Under the pieces are notes generated by a model, which was given only the letters and a program-made list of their open reading frames with translations, made no database searches and was not told the DNA's origin. The translations under genes and the position numbers were made by a program. Source: Strongylocentrotus purpuratus (Eukaryota > Echinodermata > Echinoidea > Camarodonta > Strongylocentrotidae). From it: a DNA stretch of 64,000 nt. The stretch lies in assembly GCF_000002235.5 (NCBI RefSeq), contig NW_022145609.1, forward strand, positions 8,935,551 to 8,999,550, read 5' to 3'. Below, piece by piece: positions 14,601 to 26,600 of the stretch; position 1 is the first letter of the stretch; every line of letters starts with the position of its first letter.

Positions 14601-17600
14601 CAGCTACACGGTGCTTTCTCTTCAATGTGAGCAGGGCTGACAGGTGAGTGTGTAGCTGGGGTGGGAGACCTGTAGATGGAACACCTGTTGCCTGGAGGGA
14701 GCCATCTTGCTCTTCTCCATCCTCCCCCTGTGAGTTTTAAAAATTGTCAATGAAGATAAGAACATTTAATAAAAGTCTTTTTCTTTTGTGTATTCACATC
14801 AAGCAAAATGCTGTGATATTTCTTATTTAGTTCTTGAACTCACATAAAGGAAAATTGAGGGGACATGTTACAATTAATTGTAAATTCCTCCAGCTAATCA
14901 TTACTCTATTTTTAAGGACAATCAATGGCAGAATAACAATAGCAGGTCAGATTGATACTTGAAAAATAATAATACAGACACACACAAATTTGAGCCATTC
15001 TCATTTCTCTTTATTTTTTACCTTGGATTAAGAAGGGCTTGAAAGCATACTTCAACAAAGAGTTTATGCCCTTCTGGCTCTGAACAAACAAAGTATGAAT
15101 CATTACATTATCAATTATTCAATTATTATTAAATCCTTCATCATTTTTTTTAAATCACTTTTTTCAAAATTGCAAATTTAAAGGGTTACAGGTAGTAACA
15201 CCATGAGACATACCTGCTCCATCCTGATTAGTTCAATGTTCTTATGACAAGTCTTCAATGCATCTACTTCCAGCACTGCAAGAAGTTTCCTGGCCATGTA
15301 CAGCTTGGATACATTGTCATGAATGTGTTGCAGGGCTCGTAGGAAGACGGTGGTTACGATCAGCCTGTAAGCCTCGGGTTTGGATGTGGCGTCCAGATGA
15401 GAGAGCAGAGATGAAACCTGGGCAAAGGCAACAGTTTATTCAATAAGCCAACAGGAAATTGAACCTTCCGCATTCAATTTTTTTGATCAACAATTCAAAG
15501 TCTTAATGGTGATAGAAAAACTATATGGACCTGGGGATGTCCAAGAAGTTTTATGATGTAAATATTGTCTCATCAAGTATTATTTCAAATAAAAGAAAGT
15601 GTAACATATATAGTATATGTGTGCAATAAAAGATGACAGAAGCACAACACCATTTGTTACAAGTCCCAAGATATGAAAGTTTGACAACTTACACTATGAG
15701 CTCATTCAGGACAAAAGCTTTCAATTGGCTAAGATGTATTTTGAAAGTACTGTAAAACTAAAAGCGTGTTTAATTGCCATTCTTCCTACTCATGCATGTC
15801 ACCAATTGACCCGTAAGGAAACATCTAATACCCCATTCACAGTGGCCTCAAACACCGCGACAGCAGCGGGACTGTCCCGCTGCTGTCGCGGTGTTGTCTT
15901 CAGTGTGAAGGCTCGGACCCGTTATAAACTATCGCGGGATAACACCGCCTAGCGATAACGCCGACACAAACTATCGCTAGGGACGCCTAGCTACAGCAGC
16001 GGGACAGTCCCGCTGCTGTCGCGGTGTTTACTCAGTGTGAAGGCTCTCCGCTATAACACCGCGACAAACACGTGTGATTTGTTTACTTACCTATCACTGA
16101 CCTCTTTTCTACAGCAATGGGGAACATAAAGTGAAATAGAAATAAAGTAACCAGTGGATTCAAATTGATTTTATTATTATGTAGGTATTATAATTATCCA
16201 AATAAAAATATTTCACACTTCAAAAAATTAAAATATTCTGACTGGAAGCAATAAAAATGCTAGTTTTTTAAAAAGTAATATGATCGAGGATACAAAAAGC
16301 AACTTGACATGTTTACCGCGCAATTTCAAGCAAGTATTTCCGGTCATATCGGGGTCACTCGCGGGTCATGAGCCATGCATACACGTGTTTGTTACGGAGG
16401 TAATAAAAATCACCCGCTGCAGCGTGAATGGGTACATGATATTTATCCCGCTGCTGCAGCGGGATAACTTTTCTACTGTGAATGCATTTGTAGCGGTGTT
16501 ATGGCGGTGTCGCCGCTCCGCTACAACGCCGCTACAAATTTCAAAACCACTGTGAATGGGGTATTAGATTATCAATCAAATTTGAATATTTTGACCTTCT
16601 CTTTAAAGCGTCTCTGCACTAGTTTGGCCAGGAGGGATTAGACCTCTCAGCATGGTCACTGACAGGTGGTTATCTCATCAAATCAGCTCTCAATTAACAT
16701 AAGAAAAAGGGGATCATGGTGGACTAACAGGTACTGCTTATGCATTGTTTGCTATATAGAGGGCGCAAGTAGCTACAAGTAGTGCAGTCCCGCTTTGAGG
16801 GTGTGGATGAAATCTTTAACTAAGAATGGCTAAGAGTAAGATGAGACTTTCATGAAAAGACACTCACCATTTTGTCCAATTCTTCTTGCTTCATGGCAGC
16901 CATGTTCTTGCCCAAAAGATCTAAAACCTTGGTGGTCGTCTGCCTTTCATTCACTGTTTTTTTGGATGTCAAGGCTATAGGATATGGGAGTAAGGGATAA
17001 GAAAGAACAATCTTATAAAATGGGGCTGTTGATTAAATATTGGGATCATATTATACAGTACATTGGTCCAATCATCTGTTCATTCATTTTTTTTTTCTTC
17101 TCACAATTAGACTATATTTTCTCCTATTTTAAAAATAAATCTTACTCCTCTTAAGCATCAAAAGGGAATTTGTTCTACCAATGGATATTTTTTTTAATTC
17201 ACACCTTTAAAGGCAGGCTTCATTACTTCAGCCAGAAGGAATTAGACCACCAAGCGAGCCAGCGAGGTCACTGTGACAGGTGGCTATCTCATTAACTCAG
17301 CTCTCATTTAACATAAGAAAAAGAGGATCATGGGAGACCAACAGGAACCGATTGGGGAAGTTTTCTATATAGAGGGAGCAAGTAGCTACAAGTAGGACAG
17401 TGTGCCTTTAAGTGTCCCTTTGAGGTCAATATAATATTTACTAAAAGATACATTCATGTATTATAACTTCTTAAATGTTTAAATGGTGATTATCATTTCT
17501 CTTCTGCTAAATTCTTTCAATTTTTTTCTTTAAAATCCAGAGTAAAATCCATAGCATGGATACCAATATCAATATCCATTTGCATCAAACACTGTCTGTA

Positions 17601-20600
17601 ATGCAAGACCGATGGCACCATATCAAAAGGATCACACATTCAAAATAATTAACACAAATACGATATCAATATTTATTCACAGTAAGAAATAACAATGTGT
17701 ATAATTGTAACTCACCAGATTTTAAGCCTTTCATCAGTGGATGACTAGTGACCAGGTGGGATCTAGCAATTGCAGCTCGAAGCTCCAACTCCAAGCTAGA
17801 GTTTGCTTGGGTGGTTAGGAAGATGTGTGGTATCGTCATGGCAACCGCATCATCTACCAGGTGAGGGGCCTTGGAGACGAAGGCTTGGCTGGTGATGATC
17901 TTGATTGCTCCTTTGACCATGTTGCCCCTAATAATAAAAATGATGATAAATCCATCTATATAACACTCGTACACACATTAAACAGTTTCCCATCAATTTA
18001 CAGACATTAATCAAATCAGCTTAAAGCCCGCCTGTACTAGTTTGGCCGGGAGATTAGAGCACCCAGCATGGTCATTGACAGGTTGCTATCTCATCAACTC
18101 ATCTCTCAATTTACATAAGAAAAAGATGATCATGGGGGACCAACGGGCACTGCTTAGTCTTAAGTTTGTTTTCTACATAGAGGGAGCAAGTAGCTACAAG
18201 TAGTACAGTGGGGTTTTAAAGGTAATACAAGTTTTGGGAAATTTTGAAATTGGGTGGATCATGATTTTTTACAAATTTAATATAATTGGATACCCCTGTT
18301 GATGTATTATAAGCATTAGAAACTTTAGCCCCTAAAACACTTCTGCTTTCGAGAAAAATTGAACATAAAAATTTACCGGTGCTCCCGGTAAATGTTGATA
18401 AATTTCAAATAGCGCCTACGGCTGAATTATGGTACATGTAGCTACGACCATGAAAATCTCAGAATATGTAGTTGTGATATATAATTCCCAAACGAAAATA
18501 GCTAATCGGTCGATTTTAGTCAATAAACATTATTTTATAGCTTAATTAAAATATTGACCTTGAGAGGGAGCTATACAACATAAAGAGTTAATTATTTACA
18601 ATTTCATAACTTTAGACTCGATTTCCACCGCGACAACGATCACTGAATATTATAGGATCGCATATGCTTCCAATATGTTCATTTGAACCAAATTCATGAC
18701 CCAATACCAACACTTTGTATTACCTTTAAATTAACAGAAATTCATGATCATCGTTGCATAGATGAATTTTGAGAACCTGCTTATAAACATCCAATGAAGA
18801 AGAAATGTAGAATGAAGAAACAAGATATAATGATTTTTCATTTCATTCTCATCTGAAGTCTCTAAAAGAGTCATAAGAAATCAGAGAAAAGACTTGTATC
18901 AAGAAATCCAACCTTTTCTTTGAAGAATCCTCATCCTTTGATTGTCTGTATACAAAGCATCACAGAAAGGCATCATTGTACTGCGATAGAGAAGAGAAAC
19001 ATGTTTGGAATCCTACACCTGAGTTGATGTCATATGAATTGTTACTTACCAATCATCACCATGCCTCTTCTTCCTTTTGTTGAGGAGTTTCTGGAGAGCT
19101 GCAAACACTGGATCCGCAGGGAGCAACTCACAAAGGCACTGAAATAGAAAGCAATGATAATAATGTATGACTAGGTGTAAAAATGCACTCCATACAGCAA
19201 TGATTCAAACTTGTATCACAACATTTAAACAAAAATTATATTCAATATTTATATCCTATTTGGTCATTTGTTTGTCACTGGTATATTTTCACAAAGAATG
19301 ATTAACAAATAAAGTCAAACCTTCAATAACAAGCACCTGTATAATAAGACTACCTGTCTGTATAGACAACACTTCTAATTTCTCAAGATTGATTTACATT
19401 GACAAATATATGAAGGAACCACTTTTCGTTGCTTCTCTTGGGTGGTTTTTAGTTACGTATATATACAGGTTTCACTGAGGAAATTAATCCCAACAATTAT
19501 TTATTATTATTATTGTTTGCTCAAACGTTTACAACATAAAAGAATGATAACTAATAAACTGGAAGCTGATCTTATTCAAGCAGGATGAGTTAGAAGCAGA
19601 TCAGATAGGGAGTAAAAGAAGTCTAACAGTGATAAGAGGAGTGCATAAGTACCAGAGAGGTAGAGGAAAGAGGAGGATATAGGAAATCAGAGGTAGGGAA
19701 AGGAAGAGAGTCACATGGTGCATACAGAAGTTGAAATTGTAAGCCTTGAAGTTCTTGTTTCTTTCTTACCTCATCAATCTGCAGGACTGCACCTACTACA
19801 GAGAGGGAATCATCTTGTAGTCTCTGAAGCAGACTCTCCTGGAAAAATGGCTCTAACTCTCCTCCCTTTAAGAGAGAGAGAGGGTGGGGTGAAGAAAAGA
19901 AATTATAAAAAAATGTATATATGACTGCATGATTATTGAATAGATGCGACTACTGCTTATCTTGATTTAGCATTAACATTAATCACAAAATTAAAATATA
20001 AATGGTAAATCATAAATTCATATGGAGAAGAACCCACTTCTTCCATGGGGTTCTATAACTATTGACTAATACTAATATCAATGTAAACAAATTCTTAGGC
20101 GTACATACTCATAATGATCCCAGAAGTTTTCCTCAAATGAAATTGTATTGCTTTAAATCTACCTGTTCTAGGATATGACAACAAGAGAACAATCTTAACT
20201 AGATGGAACTTTGACTGCGTGCAGTCGAAAATGATGCCTCCGCCAAAGAGCGATTTCACAAACCAAAACAGAAGCAATTTTTCAAATTCAAGTTTAATAG
20301 TAATCCATTCGGAGGTTCTCAGAATATCGTGATTACAAGCTATTTTTCATATACATGTACAGTATGACCCTTTAATATTTGACCTCATAACCCTAAAATC
20401 TAATCAGTTCATTGGCTTTGCAGATACATACATGTCTTGAGTTTGATGGTAATTCATCCATCGGTTCTGATGGTAATTCATCCATCGGTTCTGATGATAA
20501 TGCAATCACAAGCTATTTTTGCATTTATAATGATTAATGAGCCCCATGACCTTTGACCTTTGACCCTCCAAATCTAATCAGTTCATTGGCTCAGCAAGAT

Positions 20601-23600
20601 ACATACATGTCTGTGTGTGATGGTAATCTGTCCATCGGTTCTAATAATGTGATCACCAGCTATTCATGCATACATAATGAGCACTGTGACCTTTGACCTT
20701 TGACCTCGTGACCCCAAAATCTAATCAATTCATTGGCTCTGCAAGATACATACATAACCTAAGTTTGGCAGGAATCCATCAATCGGTTCTTGAGATGTAC
20801 GTACAGACGGACGGACAACCCGAAAACATAATGCCTCTGGCTACTTCGTAACGGAGGCATAAACATAAATAACTGGTAAGACAGCTACACACCTGTTGAA
20901 TGAGATTGTGGATGTGATTGACAGCCATTCTTCTCACATCTGGATTGGCGTGGTTAAGACTCAATACCAGGCTTGTGTTAGCTTCAGGGAGAAGCTGGGA
21001 GGGTAGAGATCAGAAGATGAAATGTTAAATCATACCACTTATTGAAATGCTATCGAAAATTATATCTATTTTGATTTTTTACATGAGGAGACTATCTTGA
21101 CACGATTGCCTTGGTCTTTCATTGTACCCTTAATTCCATGTATAATGATTTGCATCTCTGCTGCATTTCTGAGTTGTATGTGTATATGCTTTTATTGGAA
21201 TTAAATAAAATTACACTTGAGCTTGAACACTCAAATAAAAAATACAATAGATCCTAAGTATAATAAACAATAGAGAAAGATAAAAACAAAGTGAAATTGA
21301 AATTTGAATGACAAGAATTAAAATTGAGATTAAATAAAACAGAGAAGTAAAAAAAGAATTCTCAAAATCAAAAGATACCTTTGAAAGCTACCATAAGCAA
21401 ATACAGAACGCTACCTTGTATTTCATGATTGCTTTAAGACAGACAAATTAAAGGTTATGAGCAAACCATGCAATAAAACCAACCACGATGATAGAGAGAG
21501 CTGAATTTGTGCCCTTTTTCTTATGAGAATTGCCATTGGTCTCAATGAATTTGCTAGTGCAATTAATCTAAAACTTTCCCATCTTACAGGTATTGCATGA
21601 TATCACAGAGTACATCAGCAAGTATTGGGAAAAGAAAAATTAATTAAAAAAATTACCTGATGTTTCATGCCTCCTGAGTACATAGAGACAAAATCCTGGA
21701 CATACTGCTGCTTATCCTGATCCTCCACCTCCGCTAGGTAAGACTCAAGAATAAAATCCATTGCTTCGGGAAACCTTGAAATAAAGGCAAAGAAAAAGTA
21801 TGGTTGAAAAAGGTAGCAAACTTAGTTTATGATTGCTGATACAAGGTTGAGCAATTTTGAAACAGATTGAATTTATACAGGGGTAGAAGTGTTGTGGTCT
21901 AGTGGATAAGTCACCAGACTGAGAACCACAATGTACAGGGTTCAAATCTCTGCCAAAACATTATCATGCTAATATAAATCAAAGAATGCCACAATCAACA
22001 AGTAAGGTAAATGGGCACGTGGGCCCATTTCACAAAGCCTTTTTTCAATGACAAATCACAAAATCAGTGACAAATCTGCTGATAACCAATCAGAAGCAAG
22101 GATTTCAGTAGCTTATAACAAAAACTGTCATTTGTCATTGATGACAAGTTTTGTGAAAAGCCCCCTGGTAAGATGATTCCTTGAAATCCACTGTGTGCTG
22201 ATGAAAGTGGCTGGAACTCAAGCCAAGGTGATAATATCCATAACTCTTTGGGAGAGCATAGGTACGTTACAACATCATAATGTGATATACAATGCATAGG
22301 AACAGAATATTATTATGAACACAAACTTTGTATTACCTCCTTTCCAAGCTCTGCACTACAGGAGCGATCTTCTCTCTGAGGTCTCTCCTGCGGTCGTCAT
22401 CGAGGCCATCGGTACATGCAGACACATACCCATGGAGAAGACACCTATTAACCGAATGGGGAAATATAGAATTGTTGAAATAATGATGAAATAAAACAAA
22501 CGACAAAAGTAGATTTTATAGAAGACATTTCTCTGAATGATTTTGATATCTGTTTGACCGGCCCTACTCTGACCCTTTCACACCATCTAACCGCTTTTCC
22601 TCTCCCCTCCATCCCTCCCACTTCTCTTCTCTTCTCTTTCCTTTCCTTCCACTTTGCTTTATTATTAATAGTGGCTCTTACCAAATAAGTTCTTAAGAAT
22701 TTTTTGGCTTCAAATGGTCCTGCCCTTGTCAGCCCGAAATCTCATGACAGAGAATAACCCTAATGACTTGCCAAACACAAAGAAGTAATTACATCTACAA
22801 TAGATTTCAAACAAATAATACCAATTGCAGGTACATAGAAATTTTAATTTCAAAATGCATTTTCATCACCTTGCAGTGTCAACCACAATGTGGCTCTCCA
22901 CATGGATCTCTCTCAGGATTCCAGTCAGGGAGGCTATCAAATCCAGCTCCTTGCACCCCTCTGGAAATTCAATTTCCTCACTGACTTCTGCATTGATAGC
23001 TGTGGTAGTCAGGTGAGGGAGCAGGGCAGCGAGCAGAGGGGTGATGTTGTGTGACTTAGACAGCTGGGCGAGGGAGATCAAGACCTTCGGCAAGGCACAG
23101 ATCTGGAACATCACTCTGAAAGAGATTACAAATTGCGAACAATATATCTGACCAAGCACTTTAACAATGTACAGAAATTTTCTCTTCAATCAACTGAAAT
23201 TTCAATTACTTTGCCAGATTATCTATGTAATATACACATTTTATTGTACTGTTACGTTATTAAAAGCCATCCATTTTCTTTAAAATGTCCTGAAGAAAGA
23301 TTGGAGCATTTGAAATCGATATACAACTGACAATTATCTTCAGTAAAAATCGTTTGCTTTCATGTCTCTTTACACTCATTGTGTACTTAATACTCGTTGA
23401 ATTTAGGGTTACCTTTAAAAAATAAAAATAAAATTATATTACCAATTAAGTTGCAAATATGTTTACTCTGCATAAAATATAGATATTTATTCCAAATGGT
23501 TATTAAAGCTTATCTGCACTAGTTTATAGGAGGGATTAGACTACCCTGCAAGGTCACTGGACAGGTGGTTATCTCATCAACTCAGCTCTCAATTAACATA

Positions 23601-26600
23601 AGAAATAGAGGATCATGGGGGACCAATGGTCACCGATTAAAACATTGTTTTCTACATAGAGGAAGCAAGTAGCTACAAGTAGGACAGTGTGGCTTTAAAA
23701 GATAAATTACATAACATCTCTCCACTTACTTTCCAGGAAGCTGTTTGATGTTCTGAGTCCTACACAACACTGCTAAGCACCCTAACATCTGCTGGATCAT
23801 CTCAGCATTCACATGCTAAAAGAGAAAGAATAAATTTCAAAAGTTTAACAACAAAAAAGTTCTCTGTCTATTATCGTGTTTTACTTATACCCATGACTCC
23901 ACATTACAAACAAGTATAAGGGGATAGTTTTGGGTAAGAGTTAAAATAATGAATGTTTTCATTTAATCTCGGGGGCCCTTGTGTATAAAGTCATGGTAAC
24001 AAAGCTGACATTTGTATACTCACATAGATAAAAGTAACATGGACGAGAGTTGTAAGAAAAATTGGTTGCAAACTACAAGTATCACAAACATACAAATTGC
24101 AATGCTGCTATCTCATGGACATTCAAAGTAATCCAATACTTTGATTTATATAACAATTGATGATACAAATTTCATCAATAAATAGGCTTCAAACTGAGTA
24201 GTAAGCTGATATACATATTTGTTTGTTAGGTCTGGAAGATGTTGATGCAGAATGAACATGTAACAAAATAAATTGGCCACTTCAGGCCTGTTAAGATCTT
24301 GTTCTATCATCAACCTCACAGTGACAGACTTTATAATAATATAAATACATTATATTTATAAAGCCCTTAATACTTATGTTCTAAGCGCAAGAAAAAGAAG
24401 AAAGGAAAAGGAAGGAAAAGTGAGAGAAACCAAAGGAACATGTTAAAAACATTGAATTACAAGTAACAGCAAAGAAGAATATGAAATTACACATAATAAT
24501 GACTACATCAGAATTTAAAATTTTAAAATTATAGATATACCAGATATGGACTCAGAATTATTGAGAAAGTATGCACAAAACGGTGAAAATAACACAAAAA
24601 GGCAGAGCGATAAAAGAGTGCAGCCATGAGGAAACGGCGCCACGAAAGTGATTATAAAGAGCCCGTTACCCACCTGGCACATGGCTTCCATGAGGGGCTC
24701 CAAGAGCGTGTTCTTGAGTGTTGCAGACACACCGAGCTGGCAGACGATCATGTAGGTAGCGCCATTATAATCCAGGTAGTCCAGCTTTAGACCTCGGAGG
24801 AGGAACGGGAGGATGGAGGCCAAGAAGACTTCCTTGATCGCCCCCGGCGACGAGATGGCCGAGACCACGGTGGCGGCATAGAAGGTGAACATGACACGGA
24901 GAGGGGCGTTGGAGGGTGGGTTAGGGGAACCCCCAGGAAGGACAGTCTTCTTGTGAGCCTAAAATATGGAAGGATGTACATAGAGTCAATGGAGTGGTGA
25001 TATGTAAAAGAGTTTAAGAAAATGAAATTAGTGTTGCAATTGTTAAAGGCAATAGCAGTGTGGCACATCCCACATTGTAGCTTCAAATGGGTATAAAATG
25101 ATAAAACAGTCACCCCATCCAACTATCCTCCCTAACCAAATAATGAGGGGATACTCATTGCTGTGTATAATATACGCACTACTGAAATAACAGTTTTATT
25201 TCCATACAAGGGTAAAAGGGTGAACTTGCTCATAATCATACATTTTGAGAGTATTATTAGAGGGATATTTACAAAGAAAACAATGCCAATTATGACATCA
25301 ATTTATCCCTTAATGACTTGTTTCTATATTAATGATGCATGACAAGCATTATTAAGTCAATAATATAATTTTCAACTGAGCAAATATGCATATTTTTAGA
25401 CTCTTAATACCTTGATTGCAAGCAGAGGGAGTTCACAGATGAAATGGAGAAATCCTCGGTCAGAGATGCAGTGGGTGACAAGGGAAAGCCTTGACAAGCT
25501 CACACCTGGTTTCTGAAAATTGGAAAACAAACAAACATAGCAAACGTACAATACCAAAAGAACTGTATGCAACTGTAACAGGGCAAGTTTATACTGAAAA
25601 AAGGGTTGTCCCTTTCCATGTACAACAGCCCTTTCCCCAATTTTACTTGTAAAGCCATCCTGTAAAGATCTTAAATTTCTTATTTCTGTCAACCAGCAAC
25701 TCCAGAAGAAGGGCAGGCAGAGAGCACCTCAAAAATTGCTATAAGGTTGATACATGGAAACGGTTCATTATTTGGGAAATAGTAACTCGGGGGCAGGTCC
25801 AAAGGATATTGGTACTCAAGGCCAGCCAGATTGCTAGGGCTTAAAGGGGGTGTAGCATGGCAAATACTGGTTAACACCATCTACGACTTCTTTTGGACAA
25901 CTGCACGTAAAGGAATGGACTTGATTAACGGTCAGCATGCGCTAGCATTTAAGATACAGACCGAAGTTCTCCTCACGCTTCGGTTTCACGAATGTGGCAC
26001 TTACGTTAAAACTGAGGTTGAGTCGTCCGTAGTTTTATTATACCCCATTTGCCCTGAGTCAGGCCATGGGAAAGACACAGAGTCTCGTCATGCTACAACC
26101 CCTTTAATTACATCTACTTTATTTAGTTTACACATCACAACAAAAGGCTGTGAAATACTTACCTGAATACGCTCCAACCAATTCCACTTGCTTTTCTTAT
26201 TCTTGAGGTTGAGAAGCTGAACAGCTCTGACAAAGATTTTGGTCTCATGGTATGGAAGCACACACATCATCAGGTCATCGGTATTGTACTCCTGGATATG
26301 AAACCTTTGAGGTTAAAAAAATGGATTGAAAGAGTACCGGATTAACAAAATACAACTAAAAAACATATTTATAAGACTATTGTACATGATGTAGAAGAAT
26401 TCTGATCCATGTATGTCAATGAGTCAAGAAATAGAAAACTTCTAACATGCTTTCAAAAGAAGATGGGAAATTTCATAATGTTCATAATTGTTGTCACTTT
26501 GTTGCCTACAGTAGACCCTCTACCCCTTCCAAGTGCCCCTTTCTCTCCCCTCCCAATGTCCCTCTCAATCCCCTTTGTCTGTGGTAATTATTCCCTTAAC

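Noticed and set aside
16280-16555. 91-codon frame inside the CpG-rich MITE
   Set aside because: It lies within the palindromic element, has no recognisable domain and crosses the terminal inverted repeat.
25831-26166. 111-codon plus-strand frame between HEATR1 exons 3 and 4
   Set aside because: It is in an intron on the opposite strand, shows no similarity to known families, and the HEATR1 exons on both sides explain the locus.
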